A DNA stretch of 7,116 nt from positions 1 through 7,116 of the forward strand of contig JAISMZ010000050.1 in the NCBI GenBank assembly GCA_031276475.1, in the 5' to 3' direction. Origin of the DNA: Coriobacteriales bacterium. Lineage in GTDB: Bacteria; Actinomycetota; Coriobacteriia; Coriobacteriales; UBA8131. Position 1 is the first letter of the stretch. Every line of letters starts with the position of its first letter. Shown piece after piece: positions 1 to 6,235 of this stretch. The notes beneath the pieces were generated by a model. That model was not told where the DNA came from. It was given only the letters and a program-made list of their open reading frames with translations, and searched no databases. Both the position numbers and the translations under genes were made by a program.

Positions 1-119
1 AGGAACACAAAAGAACCGTCCCTCTGTGTCACCGCCACTGTGTCACCGCGTGTCACCGCCTCTGTGCCACCGCGTGTCACCGCCTCTGTGTCACCGTGTG
101 TCACTGCCACTGTGTCACC
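1..119. repeat. 24-bp tandem repeat built on GTGTCACC, next to a GAACCGTCCCT motif
   Basis: The octamer GTGTCACC, with single-base variants, occurs eight times at 26, 40, 50, 64, 74, 88, 98 and 112. The spacing alternates 14, 10, 14, 10, 14, 10, 14, so the true unit is 24 bp in four copies (26-49, 50-73, 74-97, 98-119). Copies differ at a few positions (GCCACT or GCCTCT spacers; GTGCCACC at 64; GTGTCACT at 98). The left flank (about 8-22) reads CAAAAGAACCGTCCCTC, which resembles intergenic REP-like repeats seen in many Firmicutes and Actinobacteria; that comparison is from memory. The array lies 20 bp past the stop of the leftward methyltransferase. It reads open as an 8-residue repeat on the plus strand, but I do not regard that as a protein. 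Confidence 0.85.
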
Positions 120-138
120 AACGCTCGAGCTGCATCCC

Positions 139-1077
139 TCAGCGTACTGGCTCCCAGGTGATGAAGGCCCAGCGGACAAGCCGCAGCTCGGGGGCGGTTT
201 CTGCGGCGGTGTCGGTCGTGGGTGCCGCATCAGTCGCGTCCGCCACGCCGGTAGCAACCGCCACGCCCGTCTCTGCGCTCGCGCCGGTCGCAACCGCCTC
301 TGCGGCCTGCTCCTTCTCCACAGATTTATAGCTGTCTATGTAGTGTAACTCGGGGTAGGCACCCTTAAAGAAGAGGATATTCATCGCCAGGATGTGGTCG
401 GGTACAAAGCCGCCCGTCGCCTTGGAGCCGTGTGCGCCACTGCCGAGCATCTTAAAGCCGTGGGGGCGAAATTCGGTGCTCATCGTTACCGCGACGCGCT
501 CGCGGGCCGCGCGCTCCAGCTTATCAAATGCCTCGCCCAGGTCGCCGACCATGGTCGAGCGGGAGGCCACGGCGATATCCACCGATTTGTCGGCGATGCC
601 AACGCGGGCCCAGTCATCCGTCCAGGAGATCCGCTTGGGGGCGATTTGTCCGCCGTCAAACGTGCTGCCCAGGGAGGCAAAGCGCTGCAGCGATGCGGCG
701 GCCAGGGCGTTGACCTCGGCCACCAGCATTATGTCCTCATTTTGCGCCCAGCGGGCCAGTTCCTCCAGCATTCTTGTTGAGAAATCACAGGCGATGACCT
801 TGTTATTGGCCTGGGCCAGCGGTATGGCCAAAGTGCCCGTGCCCGCACCAAAGTCGAGGATCGTCTTTTTTTCGGGGCGCCCGAGCAAGTCGAGGAAGGC
901 TGTGGCATAAGGCGACTTTGTGGCGTGCTTGGCGTAGTCGGTGGCGCGGCTATCCCAGTAGTCAACTTCTTGCCCGGCAAAGCTTTCAGATGGTTGCGCC
1001 TGTTGCTCCGTCTCCTTGCGTAGGCGCTCCCGCTCCAACCAGGCCTGACACCAGTACTCGCTGCTTGTTACCTGCAT
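139..1077 (-). CDS. Class I SAM-dependent methyltransferase
   Basis: Predicted soluble 312-residue methyltransferase that uses S-adenosylmethionine; the acceptor is unknown. The SAM-binding glycine loop is ILDFGAGTGTLAI (residues 73-85), followed by the acidic end of the next strand, VIACDFS (94-100). The motif IV region is SVDIAVASRSTMVGDL (165-180). The N-terminal segment with YWDSRATDYAKH (40-51) is typical of UbiE-like stand-alone methyltransferases. The start is supported by GAGGA (complement of 1082-1086), 4 bases upstream of the ATG at 1077. Oddity: residues 256-297 form an Ala/Thr/Val-rich tract with a 12-residue repeat (AVATGASAET / VAVATGVADAT), inserted just before a normal-looking C-terminus LRLVRWAFITWEP. 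The gene is divergent from the hydrogenase operon, so a link to hydrogen metabolism is only positional. Family certain, substrate unknown. Confidence 0.85.
   Translation of the reverse strand: MQVTSSEYWCQAWLERERLRKETEQQAQPSESFAGQEVDYWDSRATDYAKHATKSPYATAFLDLLGRPEKKTILDFGAGTGTLAIPLAQANNKVIACDFSTRMLEELARWAQNEDIMLVAEVNALAAASLQRFASLGSTFDGGQIAPKRISWTDDWARVGIADKSVDIAVASRSTMVGDLGEAFDKLERAARERVAVTMSTEFRPHGFKMLGSGAHGSKATGGFVPDHILAMNILFFKGAYPELHYIDSYKSVEKEQAAEAVATGASAETGVAVATGVADATDAAPTTDTAAETAPELRLVRWAFITWEPVR
187..312 (-). repeat. Repeat-encoded Ala/Thr-rich insert in the methyltransferase
   Basis: This stretch encodes residues 256-297. At DNA level GCCGGTAGCAACCGCC (247-262) recurs as GCCGGTCGCAACCGCC (283-298), exactly 36 bp or 12 codons later, so the tract looks like in-frame repeat expansion. 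It separates YIDSYKSVEKE from LRLVRWAFITWEP, which would otherwise read as one continuous C-terminal region. Confidence 0.6.
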
Positions 1078-1090
1078 GCTATCCTCGTTT

Positions 1091-1115
1091 CCCGATTCCC
1101 GATTCCCGTTTTTTT
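1091..1115. repeat. 7-bp direct repeat (CCCGATT) followed by a T run
   Basis: CCCGATT at 1091-1097 and 1098-1104, then CCCG at 1105-1108 and seven T at 1109-1115. It lies in the presumed 5' leader of the leftward methyltransferase, about 14 bases upstream of its start. It may be a simple slippage product; no function can be assigned. Confidence 0.5.
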
Positions 1116-1142
1116 GGTTCGCGGTGCGCGCCCCTTTGCAGC

Positions 1143-1175
1143 TTTACAGTGAGACGTCACCACTATCAGTATAAT
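1143..1175 (+). promoter_or_regulatory. Candidate promoter of the hydrogenase operon
   Basis: A perfect TATAAT lies at 1170-1175 in otherwise GC-rich DNA, 124 bases before the first start codon of the operon. The best -35-like hexamer, TTTACA (1143-1148), is 21 bases away, which is longer than optimal, so an activator or a poor -35 is possible. An interrupted palindrome GTGA-GACG-TCAC (1149-1160) sits between the hexamers and is a candidate operator. The same AT-rich patch reads TATACT on the minus strand (complement of 1169-1174) and could also serve the divergent methyltransferase. A 222-bp region between divergent genes must hold promoters for both. Confidence 0.4.
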
Positions 1176-1299
1176 ACAAAGGCTCGCCGATTGTTCGCCA
1201 TAGCTATCGGCGCTCTTTTGCTACCATTGGGCAATTGGCTGCCAGCCCGCGAACACCACCGGCGAAAAGGCCGCCGCAAGAGGACTAAGGGAGACTGAG
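1176..1299 (+). other. Long leader of the hydrogenase operon with one hairpin
   Basis: If transcription starts just after the TATAAT at 1170-1175, about 115-120 nt of leader precede the first gene. It holds a perfect 7-bp stem, CGCCGAT (1185-1191) with ATCGGCG (1206-1212), with a 14-nt loop, followed by CTCTTTTG. The T-rich tail is too short for a convincing terminator, but attenuation cannot be excluded. I recognise no known riboswitch here. The Shine-Dalgarno AAGGGAG (1287-1293) sets the downstream start at 1300. Confidence 0.3.
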
Positions 1300-3126
1300 A
1301 TGACGAGGATCAACGTGTATCACAAGAGCCCCGACCAGACGCTGGCCGAGGATATCCGCCGTTCGCTGCAAAGCCGGTTGGCAACCGCGGCCATCAGCTG
1401 CCCGGTGGAGTTTGCCGCCGCCGCGGTGCGCGTGGCGGGCTCGGAAAGCTGCGGCAAATGTACGCCCTGTCGGGTGGGCCTTGCCCAACTGGCGCTGCTT
1501 TACGACGCGTTGCTGGACGGTAAGGCCGCCCCCGACGCGATCGCGCGGATAGACGAGCTTTCCGAGCACATCTATCGCGCCTCCGACTGCGCCATCGGTT
1601 TTGAGGCCGGGGCGCTCTCGTTGCAGGCGGTGCGCGGCTTTCAGGACGAGTTTCGTTTTCATCTGGAGAAGCACGACTGCAGCGAGTGGGCCTGCGACCC
1701 CGTGCCCTGCCGCAGCGGCTGCCCCGCCGACGTGGACGTGCCCGCCTATCTGGCCCTGGTGGCTGCCGGCCGCTACACCGACGCCGTGCGCGTGGTGCGC
1801 AAGGACAACCCGCTGGCGATCATCTGCGGGCTGATCTGCGAGCACCCCTGCGAGTCCTATTGCCGCCGCGGCCTGGTGGACGCGCCGGTGAACATCCGCG
1901 GCATCAAGCGCTATGCGGCCGAGCATATGGAGGAGGACTACGCGCCTGCCAAGGCCGAGCCTACGGGCAAGCGCGTCGCCATCGTCGGTGGCGGCCCCGC
2001 CGGCCTGAGTGCCGCCTACTATCTGGCGCTGATGGGCCACAGCCCGGTTGTCTACGAGCAGCGCGAGCAGCTCGGCGGCATGCTGCGCTACGGCATTCCG
2101 TCCTATCGCCTCCCGCACAGCGAGCTGGATCGCGAGATCGCCTGGCTGCTGGGTGCTGGCATCGAGGTGAGAACCGGCGTTGCCGTGGGCACAGATGTTG
2201 GCATAGACGAGCTCAAAGCCAAACACGATGCCGTCTACCTGGCCATCGGCGCCCACGCGGCTGTTCCTCTGCGGGTGCCCGGCGAGGATGCCCAGGGGGT
2301 CTATTCCGCCGTGGAGCTGCTGCGCCGCGTTGGCTCCGGGGACTACCCCAACTACTCCGGCAAACGCGTCTGCGTCATTGGCGGCGGCAACGTGGCGATG
2401 GACGCGGCCCGCACCGCGCTGCGGCTCGGTGCGGCGACGGTTCGCATCGTCTATCGGCGCCGCCGGCTGGACATGACCGCTCAGCCGGTGGAGATTGACG
2501 CCACCATCGCCGAGGGCTGCGAGCTTCGCGAGCTGGTCGCCCCCGTGCGCATCGAGGCGCGCGACGGCCAGGTGGCGGGCCTGGTGCTGCAGCCGCAGAT
2601 GATCTCGGTGATCAAGGACGGGCGAGCCAGCCCAAAGCCGGCTTCGACCCCCGAACAGACTCTGGAGTGCGACTGCGTGATAATCGCCGTGGGACAGGCC
2701 ATAAACAGCGCTGCCTTTGCAAGCTATGGCCTGCCCGTTAAGCGCGCCCGCCTGCAGGCCGCCCCGGACGGCTCGCTGCCGGGCCACGACGGCCTCTTCT
2801 CCGGCGGCGACTGCGTTACCGGCCCGGCAACGGTGATCCGCGCGGTCTCGGCCGGCAAGGCCGCCGCCGCCAGCATCGACAGCTATCTGGGCTACAACCA
2901 TCGCATCGAGCTGGACGTGGAGGTGCCGCCGGCGTTCTTCTCCTCACGCGTCTATTGCGCGCGCTCCAACATGACCGAGCCCTACCCAGACGATTTGGTG
3001 GGCAACTTTGTGTCGGTTGAAGTGGGACTTTTGCCCGAAGAGGCCTTGCAGGAGGCGTCACGCTGTCTGAGATGCGACCACTTTGGCTCAGGCGCGTTGC
3101 GCGGAGGGAGGAAGACATCATGGTAG
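1300..3126 (+). CDS. NuoF-type 4Fe-4S / GltD-NfnB-like FAD oxidoreductase, partner of the [FeFe]-hydrogenase
   Basis: Predicted cytoplasmic 608-residue flavoprotein exchanging electrons between NAD(P)H and iron-sulfur carriers. Residues 49-64 hold ESCGKCTPCRVG, with a fourth Cys at 97 (SDCAIG): the 4Fe-4S module at the C-terminus of NuoF/HydB-type subunits. The FMN/NADH-binding part of NuoF is absent. A GltD-like N-terminal iron-sulfur domain follows (C137, C141, then C176, C180, C184 and C188). Next come the FAD Rossmann motif VAIVGGGPAGLSAAYYLA (from 226), the second dinucleotide motif VCVIGGGNVAMDAARTAL (from 357, with YRRRR at 385-389 hinting at NADPH), and the FAD-contacting FSGGDCVTGPATVIRAV (500-516). 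A C-terminal EASRCLRC (585-592) is typical of this family. The start has AAGGGAG 6 bases upstream. The stop TAG (3124-3126) overlaps the hydA start by 7 nt. Direct coupling to the hydrogenase is inferred from the operon. Confidence 0.88.
   Translation: MTRINVYHKSPDQTLAEDIRRSLQSRLATAAISCPVEFAAAAVRVAGSESCGKCTPCRVGLAQLALLYDALLDGKAAPDAIARIDELSEHIYRASDCAIGFEAGALSLQAVRGFQDEFRFHLEKHDCSEWACDPVPCRSGCPADVDVPAYLALVAAGRYTDAVRVVRKDNPLAIICGLICEHPCESYCRRGLVDAPVNIRGIKRYAAEHMEEDYAPAKAEPTGKRVAIVGGGPAGLSAAYYLALMGHSPVVYEQREQLGGMLRYGIPSYRLPHSELDREIAWLLGAGIEVRTGVAVGTDVGIDELKAKHDAVYLAIGAHAAVPLRVPGEDAQGVYSAVELLRRVGSGDYPNYSGKRVCVIGGGNVAMDAARTALRLGAATVRIVYRRRRLDMTAQPVEIDATIAEGCELRELVAPVRIEARDGQVAGLVLQPQMISVIKDGRASPKPASTPEQTLECDCVIIAVGQAINSAAFASYGLPVKRARLQAAPDGSLPGHDGLFSGGDCVTGPATVIRAVSAGKAAAASIDSYLGYNHRIELDVEVPPAFFSSRVYCARSNMTEPYPDDLVGNFVSVEVGLLPEEALQEASRCLRCDHFGSGALRGGRKTSW
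3103..3122 (+). promoter_or_regulatory. Shine-Dalgarno and start that fix the hydA N-terminus
   Basis: GGAGGGAGG (3103-3111) lies 8 bases upstream of ATG (3120-3122). The in-frame ATG at 3072 would add 16 residues (MRPLWLRRVARREEDI) that translate the upstream gene's EASRCLRC-coding region in another frame. The ribosome site therefore favours 3120. Confidence 0.75.
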
Positions 3127-5144
3127 CCACGAACAGCGCCACGAACAGCGCCACGAGCGCCGCCGGGAGCACCGCCGCCGGGAGCACCGCCGCCGCCAGC
3201 GCCGCAGCCACGAGCACCACCGCTGCCGCGCAAAAAACTGCTAAGGTAGCATTAAGTATTGACGGCGTAAGCGTTACCGCCCCTGCCACGATGACCATTG
3301 CCGCTGCCGCCCGGCTGGCCGGTGTGGAGATACCCACGCTCTGCTTTCAGTACAACCTCAACGACGTTGGCGCCTGCAGGGTCTGCCTTGTTCAACTGGA
3401 GGGCGAAGACCAGCTGGTGGCATCGTGCAACACCCAGGTGCAGGAGGGGATGGTCGTACACACCAACTCTCCCGCCGCGCTCAAGGCCCGCCGGCTGAAC
3501 CTGGAGCTTTTGCTCTCCCAACACGATGTGCAGTGCACCACCTGCGTGCGTTCCGGTAACTGTCGGCTGCAAACGCTGGCCAACGACCTGAACATCGCCG
3601 ACGAGCGCTTTCCCAAACGCCTGGAGGACAGCTCCTGGGATATGGGCTTTCCGCTGATTCGCGAGGCCGCCAAGTGTGTTAAGTGCTGGCGCTGCGTGCA
3701 GGTCTGCGAGAATATTCAGGCCACGCATATCTGGGGGATGAAGAACCGCGCCACGCGCACCACCGTGGGCGTAAACGACGCGTTGGAGATATCCGAGACG
3801 CTTTGCACCGTCTGCGGCCAGTGCGTCACCCATTGCCCCACGGGCGCCCTGCGCGAACGCGACGACACCCAGCGGGTGCTCGACGCCATCGCCGACCCCA
3901 ACAAGGTCAGCATGATCCAGATCGCACCTTCGGTGCGCACCGCCTGGGGCGAGCCACTGGGGCTGAGCCACGAGCAGGCCACGGTGCGGCGGCTGGTGGC
4001 GGCTCTGCGCAAGGTCGGCTTTAACTACATCTTTGACACCGACTTCAGCGCCGACTTAACCATCACCGAGGAGGCCAGCGAGTTCGTGCAGCGGCTGACC
4101 CATGCCAGCGAGCACCCCTGGCCGATGTTCACCTCCTGCTGCCCCGGCTGGATGCGCTGGGTCAAGGGCCACCATCCCGAGCTGACCGACAACCTCTCAA
4201 CGGCCAAATCGCCACAGGGGATGTTTGGCGCGGTGGCCAAGACCTATTTTGCCGAGACTATCAACAAGAAACCGGAGGAGATCTTCTCCACATCTGCGAT
4301 GCCCTGCCTGGCAAAGAAGATGGAGGCGGCTCAGCCCAATCTGGATTCCACCGGCACCGGGCCTGACGTGGATGCCGTGCTTACCGTGCGCGAGATCGCC
4401 CGCTTGATAAAGTCGCTGAACATCAACGTCGCAGCCCTGCCCGAGGAGGACTTTGACCAGCCCTTTGGCATCGGTTCGGGCGCCGGCGAGATATTTGGCG
4501 CGACGGGCGGCGTGATGGAGGCGGCGCTGCGCACCGGCTATTACTATGTGACCGGCGAGAATCCCGACCCCGACGCCTTTGCCGAGGTGCGCGGGCTGGA
4601 CGGCTGGAAGGAAGCCCGTTTTGAGCTGCCGGCGGCTGGGGAGGCGCCGACTAATGCTTGTGCGCCAGATTCCGAGTCAATTTGCCCCGGATCCGTTTGG
4701 GGAAGCGACGCCACTACTTGCGGCAATGGCGTCGTTGGCCCGGACGGAGCTGGGGCAAATTGGCCGGAAGATGGCCGTGCAATGATTAGTCGGCGCCTCC
4801 CTAACTTGCGGGTGGCTGTGGCCTCGGGCCTGGGCAACGCCGAGAAGCTGATAGGTGCCCTGCAGCGCGGCGAGGTGGCCTATGATTTTGTGGAGGTGAT
4901 GGCCTGCCCCGGCGGCTGCGTCTGTGGCGGCGGCCAACCGATTACCGAGACCGCCTCGATGGCGGCGTTGCGCGGTGGTATCCTCTATGGTCTGGATAAG
5001 CGCAACAGTTACCGGTTCTCGCATGAGAATCCTGCCATCAAAGCCGTCTACGCCAACTACTTTGGCGAGCCGCTTTCGCAAAAGTCCCATCATCTGTTGC
5101 ATGCCGACCACCGTGCCTGGAAGATGCCGAATGAGGAGAAGTAA
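3120..5144 (+). CDS. hydA: [FeFe]-hydrogenase, CpI-like (group A), with an in-frame palindromic insertion
   Basis: Catalyses reversible H2 formation or oxidation with the H-cluster; predicted cytoplasmic, 674 residues. Cofactor ligands in order: 2Fe-2S (C75, C86, C89, C103); His-ligated 4Fe-4S (H135, C139, C142, C148); two ferredoxin-type 4Fe-4S (C186, C189, C192, C196 and C229, C232, C235, C239). H-cluster motifs: TSCCPGW (338-344; C340 is the proton-relay Cys, C341 a ligand), MPCLAKKME (394-402, C396) and EVMACPGGCVCGGGQP (592-607, C596 and C600). All ligands are present. The ATG at 3120 is chosen because GGAGGGAGG (3103-3111) precedes it; an in-frame ATG at 3072 lies inside the upstream gene without such a site. 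CpI-type enzymes have about 575 residues; the excess is an Ala/Ser/Thr-rich N-terminus (2-38) and a 55-residue insert (507-561). The TAA overlaps the next ATG (TAATG). Confidence 0.95.
   Translation: MVATNSATNSATSAAGSTAAGSTAAASAAATSTTAAAQKTAKVALSIDGVSVTAPATMTIAAAARLAGVEIPTLCFQYNLNDVGACRVCLVQLEGEDQLVASCNTQVQEGMVVHTNSPAALKARRLNLELLLSQHDVQCTTCVRSGNCRLQTLANDLNIADERFPKRLEDSSWDMGFPLIREAAKCVKCWRCVQVCENIQATHIWGMKNRATRTTVGVNDALEISETLCTVCGQCVTHCPTGALRERDDTQRVLDAIADPNKVSMIQIAPSVRTAWGEPLGLSHEQATVRRLVAALRKVGFNYIFDTDFSADLTITEEASEFVQRLTHASEHPWPMFTSCCPGWMRWVKGHHPELTDNLSTAKSPQGMFGAVAKTYFAETINKKPEEIFSTSAMPCLAKKMEAAQPNLDSTGTGPDVDAVLTVREIARLIKSLNINVAALPEEDFDQPFGIGSGAGEIFGATGGVMEAALRTGYYYVTGENPDPDAFAEVRGLDGWKEARFELPAAGEAPTNACAPDSESICPGSVWGSDATTCGNGVVGPDGAGANWPEDGRAMISRRLPNLRVAVASGLGNAEKLIGALQRGEVAYDFVEVMACPGGCVCGGGQPITETASMAALRGGILYGLDKRNSYRFSHENPAIKAVYANYFGEPLSQKSHHLLHADHRAWKMPNEEK
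3126..3188 (+). repeat. Short tandem repeats encoding the Ala/Ser/Thr-rich HydA N-terminus
   Basis: GCCACGAACAGC occurs twice (3126-3137, 3138-3149), then GCCGCCGGGAGCACC twice (3159-3173, 3174-3188), with related triplets continuing to about 3230. The encoded residues (about 3-38) are almost only Ala, Ser, Thr, Gly and Asn. The ferredoxin-like fold starts near residue 41 (AKVALSIDG). There is no twin-arginine motif or hydrophobic core, so this is not a recognisable export signal. Confidence 0.7.
4638..4802. mobile_element. ~165-bp palindromic element inserted in frame in hydA
   Basis: The two ends are perfect inverted repeats of 17 bp: GGGAGGCGCCGACTAAT (4639-4655) and ATTAGTCGGCGCCTCCC (4785-4801). 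Pairing continues inward almost to the centre with scattered mismatches and bulges, for example CAATTTGCCCC (4678-4688) with GGGGCAAATTG (4752-4762) and CGACGCCA (4706-4713) with TGGCGTCG (4727-4734). The apex is near 4717-4723. Length 165 bp equals 55 codons with no stop, adding residues 507-561. I see no clear target-site duplication. Without the element the protein reads FELPAANLRVAVASGLGN, a normal-looking CpI-family stretch. It encodes no transposase, so it would be a non-autonomous MITE- or RPE-like element. I do not recognise its family. Confidence 0.8.
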
Positions 5145-6235
5145 TGTCTGAGCGCCGCCGTAAACCTGTCCGCACACTGCTGTCCCTGGTGCTGAGCTTG
5201 GCGCTTGGCGCTCTGAGCCTTTCCCTGGTGGCCTGCGGCAGTGGCCCGGGTGCGCCCGCGGGCTCCTCCGCGAGCGCGGGCGGTGCGAGCGCGGCCAGCG
5301 GCATCTCGGCCAGCGCCAGATCCGCGTCTGGCTCCGCACCTGCCGTGGTGCGGGTGGCCTCGCTTAAGGGCCCGACTTCCATTGGGCTCGTACAGTTTGT
5401 CAGCGAGGCGCGGGCCCAAAGCCCCGAGCTGCAAAACAGCTACGACTTTTCTATCGTCGGCACCGCTGACGAGATCCTGCCCGCGCTCGTCGCCGGCGAC
5501 CTGGACATCGCGCTGCTGCCCGCCAACGTGGCCTCCGTGCTCTACAACCGCACCGAAGGCGGCATTCAGGCACTAAACATTAACACCCTGGGCGTACTCT
5601 ATGTGGTCACCGCCGACGATACGATACACTCACTGAAGGATCTTTCCGGCCGCACGGTGCTGATGACGGGCAAGGGCACGACGCCTGAGTACGTGATGAG
5701 CGCCCTTCTGGCTGCACAAAACGTCGCGGATGTAACGCTGGAATACAAGTCGGAGGCGACCGAGTTGGCCGCGGCCCTTGCCGCCGACCCAGCTGCCATC
5801 GCCGTGCTGCCGCAGCCCTATGTGGCCGCGGTAACGGCCAAGAACCCCGATTTGAAGATTCGCGTCAGCCTCTCCGACGAGTGGGATTCCAGCTTTAGCG
5901 ATGGCAGCCGTCTGGTAACCGGTGTGACGGTCGTCCGCGCCGATTTTGCGCGCGAGCATCCCGGTGTTGTGGAGGAGTTCTGTGCACGCCAGCGCGCCTC
6001 GGTAGACGCTGTGAACGCCAGCCCCGCCACAGCCGCGCCGCTGGTGGTTGAGGCGGGGATCATCAGCAGCGAGGCGATAGCCGTGCAGGCCATCCCCTTC
6101 TGCTCGCTGGTCAGCATCGACGGCGACGAGATGAAGACTGCTCTGAATGGCTACTTAACAACGCTGTTCGCCCAGGATCCTGCCGCGATTGGCGGCGCCC
6201 TGCCCGCCGCCGACTTCTTCTACCGAGTGCCATGA
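5144..6235 (+). CDS. ABC transporter substrate-binding lipoprotein, NMT1/SsuA-TauA type
   Basis: A 363-residue lipoprotein that would capture a small solute outside the membrane for the ABC importer encoded next. Signal peptide: basic MSERRRKPVR, hydrophobic core 11-27, lipobox LVAC with the lipidated Cys at 31. Residues 32-66 are a Gly/Ala/Ser-rich linker. The binding domain begins at VVRVASLKGPTSIGLVQF (68-85) and includes the family-like sequence GDLDIALLPANVASVLYNR and a domain-2 start at HSLKDLSGRTVLMTGKGTTPEYV. This is the pattern of nitrate/sulfonate/thiamine-precursor-type binding proteins (COG0715-like), but the ligand cannot be read from sequence. The ATG overlaps the hydA stop (TAATG), with GAGGAG (5133-5138) as ribosome site. 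Its TGA overlaps an ATG for the permease (ATGA, 6232-6235). Confidence 0.88.
   Translation: MSERRRKPVRTLLSLVLSLALGALSLSLVACGSGPGAPAGSSASAGGASAASGISASARSASGSAPAVVRVASLKGPTSIGLVQFVSEARAQSPELQNSYDFSIVGTADEILPALVAGDLDIALLPANVASVLYNRTEGGIQALNINTLGVLYVVTADDTIHSLKDLSGRTVLMTGKGTTPEYVMSALLAAQNVADVTLEYKSEATELAAALAADPAAIAVLPQPYVAAVTAKNPDLKIRVSLSDEWDSSFSDGSRLVTGVTVVRADFAREHPGVVEEFCARQRASVDAVNASPATAAPLVVEAGIISSEAIAVQAIPFCSLVSIDGDEMKTALNGYLTTLFAQDPAAIGGALPAADFFYRVP

Noticed and set aside
26..348. Plus-strand open frames made of MSPPLCHRV-like repeats
   Set aside because: The repeat reads open only because the 24-bp unit is a multiple of three. There is no ribosome site, and the frames overlap the 3' end of the methyltransferase.
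1185..1220. Rho-independent terminator in the operon leader
   Set aside because: The 7-bp stem has a 14-nt loop and is followed only by CTCTTTTG, too short a T tract for a confident call; kept only as a possible hairpin.
1285..2901. A 538-codon open frame on the minus strand opposite the oxidoreductase
   Set aside because: It is a by-product of GC-rich codon bias: the plus strand encodes clear FAD, NAD(P) and Fe-S motifs over the same bases, while the antisense product has no recognisable domain and is rich in His, Gly, Ala and Arg.
3072..3119. A longer HydA start with LRRVARRE as a possible twin-arginine export signal
   Set aside because: No ribosome site precedes 3072, the segment lies inside the upstream gene, and no hydrophobic core follows the arginines. 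The enzyme family is cytoplasmic when paired with NAD(P)H oxidoreductases.
3252..3971. A 239-codon open frame on the minus strand opposite hydA
   Set aside because: The plus strand here encodes all N-terminal Fe-S cluster ligands of HydA. The antisense frame shows no family features.
4638..4802. Intein or group II intron in hydA
   Set aside because: 55 codons are far too few for an intein and no splicing motifs are seen. The palindrome reads through in frame and lacks intron catalytic domains.
4544..4837. Minus-strand 97-codon open frame covering the palindrome, as a possible element-encoded protein
   Set aside because: Most of it lies outside the palindrome in hydA antisense, and it has no recognisable motif or start signal.
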